DNA from: Sphingobacterium paucimobilis HER1398
GTDB lineage: Bacteria > Bacteroidota > Bacteroidia > Sphingobacteriales > Sphingobacteriaceae
Assembly (NCBI RefSeq): GCF_000416985.1
Contig: NZ_ATDL01000015.1
Coordinates: 930,001 to 994,000, forward strand
Length of the DNA: 64,000 bases
Direction of reading: 5' to 3'
Shown: piece after piece, positions 14,196-23,294 of the stretch
Layout: each line of letters opens with the position of its first letter
Position numbering within the stretch: the stretch's first letter is position 1
Translations under genes and position numbers: made by a program
Notes under the pieces: model-generated
What the model was told of the DNA's origin: nothing
The model's input: the letters and a program-made list of their open reading frames with translations, nothing else
Database searches by the model: none

Positions 14196-15839
14196 TTATC
14201 CATCTAATTCGGCATAACTATCCTTGTGTATATGTACCACCGCTCTCCCCGAAGGGTCGTTCACCTGTTGAAATGATGCATCCCAAAGCAATGCCTCAGG
14301 TGTACTACAAGCTATAGACTTGACTGAGGGAACCGTACCGGCAGCGGCATCTGAAGGAAAATGAGATTCGAAAACAGTGCGATAATAGTATTCTTCTTTA
14401 CTCTTGGGGGTATTGAGAGGATATCGCTCCAGTACCTTGGCAAATTCTACATCTGTCACCAAGTATTCGGCCTGCGCCTTTAAGGCATCGATCCAATTGT
14501 AACCTACCCCATCGGAGAATTGCTCTTTCTGCCTCCATACAATAGACTTGGGCAAGTAATCTTCAAAAGCTTTCCGCAACACCCACTTTTCCATTCGATC
14601 CGCTTGGATCATCTTGTCTTGTGGCTGAATCCGCATCGCGACATCCATAAAATTTTTATCCAAAAAAGGAACTCTTCCTTCGATTCCCCAGGCCGCTAAC
14701 GATTTGTTGGCACGAAGGCAATCATACAGGTACAACTTCTTTAGCTTTCGTACAGTCTCCTCGTGAAATTCTTGCGCACTTGGAGCTTTATGAAAATAAA
14801 GATAACCTCCAAAAAGCTCGTCAGACCCCTCGCCCGAAAGCACCATTTTAATTCCTAGCGATTTGATCACACGGGCCAACAAGTACATCGGTGTAGAAGC
14901 CCGCACTGTCGTAACATCGTAAGTTTCCAAATGATAGATGACATCGCTGATCACATCCACCCCTTCCTGAAGGGTAAAATTGACCTCGTGGTGGATCGTA
15001 CCGATATGCTCCGCAGCACACTGTGCCGCTAATAAATCTGGTGCACCTTTTAATCCTACAGCGAAAGAATGCAGCTCGCCAACAGTATGCTTTTTGGTTA
15101 TAGCGGCGATCACCGAAGAGTCGAGGCCTCCAGACAGAAGCACCCCATAGGGAACGTCTGACATTAATTGAGAAGAGACTGAAAATTCTAAAGCTTCACG
15201 CAAGTGTTCTATATTGGTTGTACTACGGAAGACTGCTCCAAAGGATTCCCAATCGCGGGTATACCATGGCTCAGGCAATGCAGAATCGGACGAACTATGC
15301 AATTGGCATCCCGGAGGAAACGGAGCAATTGTCGAACAAAACCCCTCCAGAGACTTTAGCTCGGAGGCAACAAAGAGCTGTCCTAAGGCATCTCTACCGT
15401 AATAAAGAGGAATAACCCCCATGTGATCACGTGCAATGAAATAAGAACCATCACGCTGATCGTACAAAGCAAAGCTGAATATACCGTTTAACTCCTCAAT
15501 AAAATCGATTCCTTGCCTAAGATATAGAGCTAAGATAACTTCAGAATCTGAAGCTGTACGAAAATTATACTCAGGCAGAGACTCGCGCAGTTCTTGATGA
15601 TTGTAAATCTCACCATTCACCACCAGCACTACTTTACCGTCATCGCTATACAATGGCTGACTTCCCCATCTTGGATCCACAATGGCAAGACGCTCATGCG
15701 CTAAAACAGCTGCATCCGTACTGTATATACCAGACCAGTCGGGTCCGCGGTGACGGATACGTCTAGCCATTTCCAAAACTTGAGAACGGACAGATACGCC
15801 CGAATCTACCAAATCAAATGCTCCTATTATTCCACACAT
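14196..15839 (-). CDS. asnB: Asparagine synthetase B, glutamine-hydrolysing
   Basis: A 547-residue enzyme that makes asparagine from aspartate, glutamine and ATP. Cys2 of MCGIIGAF is the glutaminase nucleophile exposed after Met removal; RRIRHRGPD (26-34) and NGEIYNH (75-81) complete the class II amidotransferase domain. The synthetase half has the PP-loop SGGLDSS at 236-242 and SGEGSDELFGGY. The length fits E. coli AsnB. The upstream region carries a 36-bp perfect palindrome 52 bases before the ATG plus a third copy of its half-site, likely regulator sites. tRNA-Asn lies 119 bases downstream in the same orientation. Confidence 0.97.
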   Translation of the reverse strand: MCGIIGAFDLVDSGVSVRSQVLEMARRIRHRGPDWSGIYSTDAAVLAHERLAIVDPRWGSQPLYSDDGKVVLVVNGEIYNHQELRESLPEYNFRTASDSEVILALYLRQGIDFIEELNGIFSFALYDQRDGSYFIARDHMGVIPLYYGRDALGQLFVASELKSLEGFCSTIAPFPPGCQLHSSSDSALPEPWYTRDWESFGAVFRSTTNIEHLREALEFSVSSQLMSDVPYGVLLSGGLDSSVIAAITKKHTVGELHSFAVGLKGAPDLLAAQCAAEHIGTIHHEVNFTLQEGVDVISDVIYHLETYDVTTVRASTPMYLLARVIKSLGIKMVLSGEGSDELFGGYLYFHKAPSAQEFHEETVRKLKKLYLYDCLRANKSLAAWGIEGRVPFLDKNFMDVAMRIQPQDKMIQADRMEKWVLRKAFEDYLPKSIVWRQKEQFSDGVGYNWIDALKAQAEYLVTDVEFAKVLERYPLNTPKSKEEYYYRTVFESHFPSDAAAGTVPSVKSIACSTPEALLWDASFQQVNDPSGRAVVHIHKDSYAELDG

Positions 15840-15890
15840 AACATTGTCCTTTAATTATAATGATGGAACAAATAAACTTATTTATTTTTA

Positions 15891-15926
15891 AAAATCATAA
15901 CAAAAATTAATTTTTGTTATGATTTT
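15891..15926. promoter_or_regulatory. 36-bp perfect palindrome upstream of asnB
   Basis: The half-site AAAATCATAACAAAAATT is followed directly by its exact reverse complement, centred on TTAA at 15907-15910. The core AAAATCATAA occurs a third time at 16000-16009. The position, 52-87 bases before the asnB start, suggests an operator for a dimeric or tetrameric regulator. As RNA it would form a weak AT-rich hairpin. No regulator gene for it is visible. Confidence 0.6.
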
Positions 15927-16033
15927 ATTAAAAAATAAATCAATATCAAACATTTATATCAACTAAACACCGATTTTTATATTAAAACAATAAAAACAAA
16001 AAATCATAATATAGGCTCAAATTTTGCATAAAA

Positions 16034-16064
16034 AAAAGGCAATATCTTTACGATATTGCCTTTT
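16034..16064 (-). terminator. Terminator of the 85-residue membrane protein gene
   Basis: A 13-bp perfect stem AAAAGGCAATATC (16034-16046) with GATATTGCCTTTT (16052-16064) around a 5-base loop. On the minus strand a T-run follows, ending the gene at 16097; it may also work on the plus strand. Confidence 0.85.
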
Positions 16065-16096
16065 ACTATTATAGGATATTATTCTTTTTGTACAGA

Positions 16097-16354
16097 CTAT
16101 TTTTTGCTTCCGAAGCCCAAAATCGCAAATACAGTTTTGAAAGCGATAAAAGAGGCAATAAGAACAGAAACGTTAGCTATTAAAGAAAATAAGAAAGTAT
16201 ATTGATCTAACGCCGAAATCACATCAGGTACAAATCTTACAAAAACGCCAAACAAACCAATAATAATGGCGACAGTCAAGGTAACATAATAATGCGTTTG
16301 ATTGGCATTGTTATCTGTTTTTTTAGGCTGTCTCTGTGCTGCTGTATTTTCCAT
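16097..16354 (-). CDS. Small two-helix membrane protein, function unknown
   Basis: An 85-residue protein when started at the ATG at 16354; an in-frame TTG ten codons earlier is the only longer option and is rejected. The N-terminal ~20 residues are polar (Gln/Asn/Lys-rich), followed by two membrane helices (VTLTVAIIIGLFGVFVRFV and FLFSLIANVSVLIASFIAF in the first and second half) and a short Gly-Ser-Lys tail. No family was recognised. It has its own terminator and faces the secreted membrane protein gene at 16488 divergently. Confidence 0.65.
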   Translation of the reverse strand: MENTAAQRQPKKTDNNANQTHYYVTLTVAIIIGLFGVFVRFVPDVISALDQYTFLFSLIANVSVLIASFIAFKTVFAILGFGSKK

Positions 16355-16487
16355 AATACTGTATACTATTTTTTCTTTGGCCAAAGGTACAAAGTATATC
16401 TACATTTTAAAAATATTTTGATGATTTAAAACGAAGACGCAATTCATTAGTCGAATTATTTAGTAATATTGTACCGAAGTTACAGAC

Positions 16488-17024
16488 ATGAGAATATTAT
16501 TCCTTTTACTTGTCCTTATATGCAACTCGATCGCTAGCTACGGTCAGAGCAATCAACAATATATAGACAATTTTATTGTCAAAGAGAATCTGACGGCAAA
16601 CGGGAAAGTAGCCATCATTGCAGTAGACTCTAGTGAAGTTGCCAATGAAGCCATCAACGGCACGTTCAAATTCAGCATAAATGGATTTGAACAAACTCTC
16701 TCCTTCCATCAGGGGGTAGGTGTCCCATCCCATGCAATAGATGGTTCGACATTTGCTTATTTCAAACACAAAAATCAAAACGGCAGTACAGGTAAGTTTT
16801 ATTTCCTCTATAAAAAGGAAAATAAAATAACGCCAATAAAGATAAACGGCCTGCTATTGTTGATTATACCTGCCGCACTGCTTTTGTTAGCTTATGCTTT
16901 TAAGCGCCTACTTACTACATTTGTCGTATTGGCTATTATCTACGGTTATTTTTCGTTCAGTAAAGGCCTGTCTATCAGTCAAATTTTAGAGAGTGCATTT
17001 GAAGTCTTAAAGAGCTTCTTTTAA
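16488..17024 (+). CDS. Exported protein with C-terminal membrane helices, function unknown
   Basis: A 178-residue protein with a signal peptide (MRILFLLLVLICNSIASYGQ, cleavage probably after YGQ), a ~95-residue extracytoplasmic part (NFIVKENLTANGKVAIIAVD onward), and two membrane-spanning stretches at about 119-137 and 139-155 (INGLLLLIIPAALLLLAYAF, LLTTFVVLAIIYGYF). No family was recognised. Its stop codon overlaps the stop of the convergent Omp85-like gene: both sit within the palindrome TTAA at 17021-17024. Confidence 0.65.
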   Translation: MRILFLLLVLICNSIASYGQSNQQYIDNFIVKENLTANGKVAIIAVDSSEVANEAINGTFKFSINGFEQTLSFHQGVGVPSHAIDGSTFAYFKHKNQNGSTGKFYFLYKKENKITPIKINGLLLLIIPAALLLLAYAFKRLLTTFVVLAIIYGYFSFSKGLSISQILESAFEVLKSFF

Positions 17025-19384
17025 AAAGGTAATCCTACCCCAAAATTATACTGAAAAAAACCGTAACGATCCGGACTATTTGTCTGCCGATACTTATCTT
17101 TAAAATCCTTGGCGTCAAACAAATGCTTGACAACCCATTGATCGGCACCTGTGAATTGGGGATCCTTGAGTTTGAGCCCTGCATCAAGACGCATCGTGAA
17201 ATAATCCATATCGAAGCGCAATCCAAAACCGGTACCCAAAGCAATCTGGGAGAAAAACCGATCAAACTTGAACTCACCATCTTGGTTCAACGCATTGGGA
17301 CGTAAACGCCATATGTTGCCCATGTCAACAAAAGTGGCACCATTCATCTTTGCTCCTAAAAAATTATCCAAAAGACGGAAACGATACTCAACATTAGACT
17401 CCAACTTCAACTCACCTAACTGATCTAAGTTACGTAAATTGAGCCTCAGCTGCTCGGTTTTGGCTTCGTCCGATGCTCGGATGCTACTCCGATTGTAACC
17501 ACCTGGACCCAGCGTTCGAGCTTGCCAGGCCCGCATTCCGTTCATACCTCCGGCAAATAAACTCTTTTCAAAGATGAGCAATTCAGAATTATTGCCATAA
17601 GGCACGATCACTCCTGCATTAAACCGGAATACCAACTGCCGATTTCCCCCCAGATAACGATACAACCGATAATCGGCCTCAGCCTTCGCATATTGAAGAT
17701 AAGCGACCCCAAAAAGTGTATTCATACCTGCCGCATTTTGACTAAAATGGAAAAGTGAATTCAATACTCCTAAAGTATTACCACTCAAATCCACAATACC
17801 CCGTACAAAAGAGAAGTCTTCTAATTTTTGAAGCTTAGGAGCATTCCATGTAATCGCATACTGCGCCCCTAACCCAAAATATTGACGATCGTTAGACTCT
17901 ACATATAACTGATATCCTTCTTCGATCAAGCGGGCCTTGAAATCGGGGTTGAACCTACCTGCCCGATATTCGAGCACTAAAGGCGTAAAACTATGCTGGA
18001 GGTTGCGCGATTTCCACCACGAGTAATTTAAGGTATTGATAAAATAGCGATTCGAATACGTACCATCTTGATTAAACAGCTGGAGACTGGAGGAGAATGT
18101 CGTACGAGGCAGTCCAAAACGCCCTGAACTACGAACACCAAAAGGCAATAACAATCGGGGCACAACAAGATTGACTCCTACCTGAAAGTCATTGTTAAAG
18201 ATTTTTTGCGCTAAATTTCCGGACAACCTAGGATCAAATAAAACACCATATCGTAATTTGACTTCCAGCAACTCGGCTCCACCAAAAACATTCCTGTGAG
18301 AAAATGTATTCCCTATATTAAATCCGCTCATTCCAGAGCTAAAAGTATACTCTCCCTCTACTTGATTGGCCATCAGTGGCCGAGGAATCAGCTCATAGGA
18401 AACATCCAACAAGTTACTGTCTGCTTTTTCATAATGAATCTTGACACTTCGAAAACCATTCATCTCGTACAACCGGTCGTAAGAAAGAGTTTCATTCTCC
18501 AAACTATAGACTTGTCCTGGCCGAATATACATATATCGAGCTATCGGCTTAAGTCGGAACCTCGAAGTCTGGTCAGCAAGAATCAGGCCCGTGGAGGGAT
18601 CTCTTTCCTGTGCTACCGCAAGCTTCTTGCCGTTGCCTGTCAGTATATGTAACGATACCTGCCCTATATGATAACGCCTGTGGAATCCTGAGTCTGGATT
18701 CGCAACCTTGATAAATAAATCGGCATGATTACCAAGCATTGTCGTATCAACACCGACCCGCATATACTGACGAAGGAAATCAAAATAGCCTTTATTCTTA
18801 ATACTGAGGTATAGTTTTTCACGTTCCTCGGCCAACCTTGATGCATCATACTGCATACCTTCTTTCAGCCCACTCAATGGGGCTACTTTTTCGTTATATA
18901 TCTCTAAAAAGGCGGGTTCATCAAAATCATACTTTATCTTTTGGACAAAGAAGGGATCCCTTAATTCTGCTACGAAATCTATTTTTGCTTTCTTTTTGTT
19001 AAGTAGCAACTGAGGCCTGACATTCGCTGTAAAGTAACCTTTGGTATTAAGAAATCGTTGGATCTGGTCTCCAGAAAGCTCGACTAATGAAGAATCCAAC
19101 AAGTGGGGAGCCTCTCCTACTTGTCTTATTTTTTGCGTTTTGTATTTTCCCTTTTGGGTATTGAAGAGGTTGTATATGGTCAGGTTAAGAACTGAATTGG
19201 GCCTGATTTCATTCGATACATAAGCATAAGCAGACTCTTTGAGCTCTTTGGGCACACCGGTCATGTCGACCTCGGTAACCAGCGCCTGATTGTCATCCAA
19301 ATATTTTGCTGACCGGCAAGAGGCAAATTTTAGGAGTAAAAGTGTTATACTTGCAAAAAATAAAAGTCTTCTTTTTATAGTCAT
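17021..19384 (-). CDS. Omp85 (BamA/TamA) family outer-membrane lipoprotein, TamL-like
   Basis: A 787-residue protein when started at the ATG at 19384, which begins with a lipoprotein signal (MTIKRRLLFFASITLLLLKF then ASC, Cys at residue 23). Periplasmic POTRA-like repeats occupy roughly residues 30-340, and the C-terminal ~440 residues form a 16-strand Omp85 barrel pattern ending in a final strand with QYNFGVGLPF. Lipidated TamA relatives are called TamL in Bacteroidota; that identification is from family knowledge, and no TamB gene is adjacent here. It would insert or assemble outer-membrane proteins. It diverges from the TrmH gene with only 7 bases between the two ATGs. Confidence 0.85.
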   Translation of the reverse strand: MTIKRRLLFFASITLLLLKFASCRSAKYLDDNQALVTEVDMTGVPKELKESAYAYVSNEIRPNSVLNLTIYNLFNTQKGKYKTQKIRQVGEAPHLLDSSLVELSGDQIQRFLNTKGYFTANVRPQLLLNKKKAKIDFVAELRDPFFVQKIKYDFDEPAFLEIYNEKVAPLSGLKEGMQYDASRLAEEREKLYLSIKNKGYFDFLRQYMRVGVDTTMLGNHADLFIKVANPDSGFHRRYHIGQVSLHILTGNGKKLAVAQERDPSTGLILADQTSRFRLKPIARYMYIRPGQVYSLENETLSYDRLYEMNGFRSVKIHYEKADSNLLDVSYELIPRPLMANQVEGEYTFSSGMSGFNIGNTFSHRNVFGGAELLEVKLRYGVLFDPRLSGNLAQKIFNNDFQVGVNLVVPRLLLPFGVRSSGRFGLPRTTFSSSLQLFNQDGTYSNRYFINTLNYSWWKSRNLQHSFTPLVLEYRAGRFNPDFKARLIEEGYQLYVESNDRQYFGLGAQYAITWNAPKLQKLEDFSFVRGIVDLSGNTLGVLNSLFHFSQNAAGMNTLFGVAYLQYAKAEADYRLYRYLGGNRQLVFRFNAGVIVPYGNNSELLIFEKSLFAGGMNGMRAWQARTLGPGGYNRSSIRASDEAKTEQLRLNLRNLDQLGELKLESNVEYRFRLLDNFLGAKMNGATFVDMGNIWRLRPNALNQDGEFKFDRFFSQIALGTGFGLRFDMDYFTMRLDAGLKLKDPQFTGADQWVVKHLFDAKDFKDKYRQTNSPDRYGFFQYNFGVGLPF

Positions 19385-19391
19385 TGATCCA

Positions 19392-20150
19392 ATGTTGTCA
19401 AAAGCGCAAATCAGTCTGATAACTTCTCTCCAATACAAAAAGTTTCGCACCAAACATGGTCTCTTTATTGTCGAGGGAATCAAATCCGTAACGGAATTTG
19501 TCCATTCATCCTACAAGGTACAAAAAATATTCGCTACCGATCAGGCTTGCGCAAAGTTGCCTAAAATACCGCAAAGTATAAAACCTATTGAGCTATCGGA
19601 AACTGATTTCGACAAAATATCCAGTTTAAAGAACCCTCAAGGCGCTCTTGCTTTGGTGGAAATGCCAGCAGAACGAGAAATAGAAATCCAAACATTAAAA
19701 AACAGACATAGTTTGGTTCTGGACGACATTCAAGACCCAGGCAATTTAGGCACGATCATTCGTACAGCAGAATGGTTTGGAATACAGCACATCATCTGCT
19801 CGAAGGGTACCGTAGATGCCTACAATCCCAAAGTAGTGCAAGCAACAATGGGATCACTAGCTCGTGTGCAACTGTACTATACCGATATCCAAGCACTGAT
19901 TCTACAACAAGAGCTACCGACCTTCGGAGCTTTGCTAAATGGAGAATCCATATACGATGTTGATTTTGGCAAGGAGGGACTGATCGTAATGGGAAATGAG
20001 GGTAACGGAATAAGTTCTGAGCTAATTCCAACATTAAACACAGCCGTAACTATCCCACGGATAGGTCAGGCAGAATCACTGAACGTAGCAGTAGCGACTA
20101 CTATATTTTGCTCGGAGTTAGCACGTCAACACCTAAAAAAGAGAGGATAG
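19392..20150 (+). CDS. TrmH/SpoU family RNA 2'-O-methyltransferase
   Basis: A 252-residue SPOUT enzyme when started at the ATG at 19392. Three family motifs are present: NLGTIIRTAEWFG (motif 1, about residues 118-130), LIVMGNEGNGIS (motif 2, about 196-207), and IPRIGQAESLNVAVATTIF (motif 3). An N-terminal substrate-binding domain (KFRTKHGLFIVEGIKSVTEF) precedes them. It methylates a ribose in rRNA or tRNA; the exact target is not evident. It is the first gene of a plus-strand operon that runs to 24019. A longer in-frame TTG start would overlap the divergent Omp85 gene and is unlikely. Confidence 0.92.
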   Translation: MLSKAQISLITSLQYKKFRTKHGLFIVEGIKSVTEFVHSSYKVQKIFATDQACAKLPKIPQSIKPIELSETDFDKISSLKNPQGALALVEMPAEREIEIQTLKNRHSLVLDDIQDPGNLGTIIRTAEWFGIQHIICSKGTVDAYNPKVVQATMGSLARVQLYYTDIQALILQQELPTFGALLNGESIYDVDFGKEGLIVMGNEGNGISSELIPTLNTAVTIPRIGQAESLNVAVATTIFCSELARQHLKKRG

Positions 20151-20159
20151 AAACAAACT

Positions 20160-21347
20160 ATGCAGGAAGGCCAGAAATCTATATACACGCTCCAATTTGC
20201 TTTGCTCTGCTTGAGTTCCCTCCTTTTTTCGGCAAGCTTCAATATGATTATACCAGAACTCCCTAACTATCTTTCGAGCCTTGGTGGAGCTGAACACAAA
20301 GGGCTTATCATTGCTCTCTTTACCCTGACCGCAGGAATATCACGCCCTTTTAGCGGAAGACTGACAGACCAATGGGGGCGTGTACCAGTAATGGCCATCG
20401 GCTCTATCGTATGTGTACTATGTGGCTTTCTATACCCTATCTTGACGACACTGTCGGGCTTCTTCATGCTACGTCTGGTTCACGGTTTTTCTACTGGTTT
20501 CAAACCCACCGCCACATCGGCATATGTAGCAGATATCATCCCTCAGGAACGATGGGGAGAAGCACTGGGCATGCATGGGCTGTGTTTTAGTATAGGTGGT
20601 GCGGTAGGTCCCGCTGTGGGCAGCTTTGTAGCTCAAAACTTTGGTCTCAACACCATGTTTTTCTCTTCATCGCTTTTTGCATTTCTTTCTATTGTCATCG
20701 TACTAAACATGAAAGAAACCTTGTATCCAAAGCGTAAATTCCAGACAAGCATGTTAAAGATATCCCGTTCGGATATCCTGGAAAAAAGGGCTATCCCCGC
20801 AGGTATAGTCACCCTGCTTTCCTATTCCGCATATGGTGTTATACTCACGCTGATTCCCGACTGGAGCGAGCATCTCGGAATAGCAAACAAAGGACTATTC
20901 TTTACTGCATATACCCTAGCTTCAATAGGAATACGATTTGTCTCAGGCAAGGTGTCTGATAGATTCGGAAGGATAAAAGTTATGCTCGTAGGGCTATTTG
21001 TTATTGTCATTTCACTGGTACTCCTCGGAAAAGGAGACAGTGTATCCGGACTGATTCTAGGTGCCTGTGTGTATGGTATAGGAACAGGTATCCTCTCCCC
21101 TGCACTCAACGCTTGGACAATTGACCTCTCCCTGCCCCAGTATAGGGGAAAAGCAATGGCTACAATGTACATCGCACTGGAAATCGGAATTGGAGGAGGA
21201 GCTTTACTAGCGGGTTATATTTACCAAGATTTTATTCCCCGTATTCCTTACATCATGTATGGGAATGCTATCGTTATTTTTCTTGCTTTTTTTTATGTGC
21301 TATATTGGGATAAAACCAAAACAGAAAGAAGAGATCGCTTGTTATAA
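20160..21347 (+). CDS. MFS transporter
   Basis: A 395-residue 12-helix major facilitator. The cytoplasmic loop motif GRLTDQWGRVPVM (about 67-79) is the classical motif A, and GKVSDRFGRIKVM (about 264-276) repeats it in the second half. This fits drug- or metabolite-efflux subfamilies; no substrate can be assigned. It starts 9 bases after the TrmH gene and ends 5 bases before the AI-2E-family gene, so it is inside the operon. Confidence 0.9.
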   Translation: MQEGQKSIYTLQFALLCLSSLLFSASFNMIIPELPNYLSSLGGAEHKGLIIALFTLTAGISRPFSGRLTDQWGRVPVMAIGSIVCVLCGFLYPILTTLSGFFMLRLVHGFSTGFKPTATSAYVADIIPQERWGEALGMHGLCFSIGGAVGPAVGSFVAQNFGLNTMFFSSSLFAFLSIVIVLNMKETLYPKRKFQTSMLKISRSDILEKRAIPAGIVTLLSYSAYGVILTLIPDWSEHLGIANKGLFFTAYTLASIGIRFVSGKVSDRFGRIKVMLVGLFVIVISLVLLGKGDSVSGLILGACVYGIGTGILSPALNAWTIDLSLPQYRGKAMATMYIALEIGIGGGALLAGYIYQDFIPRIPYIMYGNAIVIFLAFFYVLYWDKTKTERRDRLL

Positions 21348-21352
21348 AAGGT

Positions 21353-22621
21353 ATGGAAACTCCGTCGAACAAACCGTATGCAATTAATCTAGCAGCTAGC
21401 TTATTTGCCCTTGTATTAATACTCGCTTTACTGTACGTAGCCCAAGATGTACTACTACCGATACTGTTTGCGACACTGATATCCATTTCACTGTTTCCAT
21501 TAGCCCGATTTTTCGAACGGCTACGCCTTGGAAAAGCCTTCTCCGCTTTACTCGCGGTTATTGTTGCTATAACGGTAATATCGGCAATACTATGGTTTAT
21601 CGTCCATCAGAGTATTATTATTGGAAAAGATGCTTCCGCTATTACAGACAAGGTCCTTTCTGTCCTTGAAAACGGCCAAAACTGGCTTCAGGATCGATTC
21701 GGCATAGAAAGAAACCAAGTACTGGATAAACTCAAAGAACAAGGGAACAAAACTCTGGAAAATGCTGGTGGAGTCATAACAGCCACATTTGGTTCGATTG
21801 GCAACATGCTCGCGAGTGCGATATTAGTTCCATTATACAGTTTTTTCATGCTTTATTACCGTGACTTCTTCCGCGAGTTTTTCTTCAAAGCCTTCAAATC
21901 AACTCCGCAGACTAAAGTCGACGAGGTCCTGAACAAGATCTACACGGTCGTACAGAGCTACCTAGTCGGACTTATCACGGTTATGGGGATTGTCGCTGTA
22001 CTGAATACGGTAGGGCTCATGCTGATGGACATTGAATACGCCTGGTTTTTCGGCACGCTGGCCTCACTACTGATGCTACTCCCTTACATCGGAATAGCAA
22101 TAGGCTCTATACTGCCCGCCCTTTTCGCGCTAGCAACCAAAGACACCGTATGGTATGCACTGGGTGTCGTAGCGTGGTTTCAGGTGGTACAGTTTTTAGA
22201 AGGAAATATCATTACTCCAAATATTGTAGGAAGTAAAGTCAGTATCAATCCGCTAATGGCGATCATCGGTATCCTATTGGGAGGAATGCTGTTTGGTCTC
22301 GCAGGTCTGATCTTGGCCCTCCCATTTATCGCTACGTTAAAAGTTATTTTCGATGCCATACCAAGTATGGAGGCTTTTGGGTTCTTAATTGGTGAACCCG
22401 AAAAACAGCACCTCAAACAAAACTCAACACAGGAACTTCTCATAAAATGGGGAATCGTACGCACACCGAAAACAGAAAAAAAAGTCAAAGTGGACATTAC
22501 GATAAATACAGGGAAATCCAATGCAGCAGTCCAGTCGGAGCTAAACTATAAAGAAATACACGAGAGTGAGGATATCCCCTATACGGAGGATACTAAGGAG
22601 GATGAAAATCAAAAAAACTGA
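21353..22621 (+). CDS. AI-2E family transporter (PerM/YdiK-like permease)
   Basis: A 422-residue membrane protein with about eight helices. Characteristic stretches are the N-terminal pair of helices (LVLILALLYVAQDVLLPILF), the amphipathic middle region, and the C-terminal block IGILLGGMLFGLAGLILALP. The C-terminal ~70 residues are acidic and soluble. Members are proposed exporters or cation/proton antiporters; the AI-2 name reflects one member only. It sits in the trmH-MFS-permease-tatD-tcdA operon with 5- and 10-base spacings. Confidence 0.9.
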   Translation: METPSNKPYAINLAASLFALVLILALLYVAQDVLLPILFATLISISLFPLARFFERLRLGKAFSALLAVIVAITVISAILWFIVHQSIIIGKDASAITDKVLSVLENGQNWLQDRFGIERNQVLDKLKEQGNKTLENAGGVITATFGSIGNMLASAILVPLYSFFMLYYRDFFREFFFKAFKSTPQTKVDEVLNKIYTVVQSYLVGLITVMGIVAVLNTVGLMLMDIEYAWFFGTLASLLMLLPYIGIAIGSILPALFALATKDTVWYALGVVAWFQVVQFLEGNIITPNIVGSKVSINPLMAIIGILLGGMLFGLAGLILALPFIATLKVIFDAIPSMEAFGFLIGEPEKQHLKQNSTQELLIKWGIVRTPKTEKKVKVDITINTGKSNAAVQSELNYKEIHESEDIPYTEDTKEDENQKN

Positions 22622-22631
22622 GTAAACGCCG

Positions 22632-23294
22632 ATGTCTCTACCTTTTTTAGACATACATACGCATAGTATCACACCGTACCGAAATACCCTACGCGTCCTG
22701 AACTATATTATAGGGCAGGAGGCGATGGATAATGAAAGTCTATACACGGCAGGTATACATCCCTGGTATATAGATGCTGACCCTAGCTTACAATGGCAAC
22801 TATTAGAGATTGCAGTAGGCACCCCTCAGGTAATCGGTATCGGTGAGTGTGGATTGGACAAACACTGCAATACGGATTGGGATCTACAAGTAGGTATTTT
22901 TGAGGGGCAAATCAAATTAGCAAAGAAAGTGGGTAAACCACTCCTCCTACATAGTGTAAGATCTTATCAGGAGATCACCCAATTACTACGGGTACAACAA
23001 TTCGATCTCCCTGTAATATTTCACGGCTTCAACAAAAACATAAAACTGGCAAAACAACTGCTCGATGCAGGTTACTACCTGAGCCTAGGAGCAGATATCC
23101 TTAATGGTAGACAGGACGCCTTGATCTCCGAAATCCCATTGGACAGGGTATTCCTAGAAACAGATGATAAAGCGATCGATATAGTAGCTATTTTTTCTTA
23201 CTTTTGTGCCGCTCGAAAACTTCCTCTCGTCGTACTAAAGCAACAGTTAATGGACAATTTTGAGCGAGTATTTAATTACAGGATTGAAGAATGA
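22632..23294 (+). CDS. TatD family metal-dependent hydrolase (DNase-like), short form
   Basis: A 220-residue TIM-barrel amidohydrolase-fold protein. Metal ligands are visible: H9-x-H11 (DIHTHS), Glu of GIGECGLD (about 74-81), His of LLLHSVRSYQE, His of IFHGFNKN, and Asp of FLETDDKAID. The usual TatD length is ~255-265, so this is a shortened version; the first ligand block is followed by a compressed loop. TatD proteins are 3'-5' exonucleases or related hydrolases. It overlaps the start of the TcdA gene by 4 bases (ATGA-type overlap). Confidence 0.88.
   Translation: MSLPFLDIHTHSITPYRNTLRVLNYIIGQEAMDNESLYTAGIHPWYIDADPSLQWQLLEIAVGTPQVIGIGECGLDKHCNTDWDLQVGIFEGQIKLAKKVGKPLLLHSVRSYQEITQLLRVQQFDLPVIFHGFNKNIKLAKQLLDAGYYLSLGADILNGRQDALISEIPLDRVFLETDDKAIDIVAIFSYFCAARKLPLVVLKQQLMDNFERVFNYRIEE

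Noticed and set aside
19290-19391. Longer TrmH reading frame starting with TTG inside the Omp85 gene
   Set aside because: The added residues have no family match and lie in the coding region of the divergent gene; the ATG at 19392 starts the domain normally.
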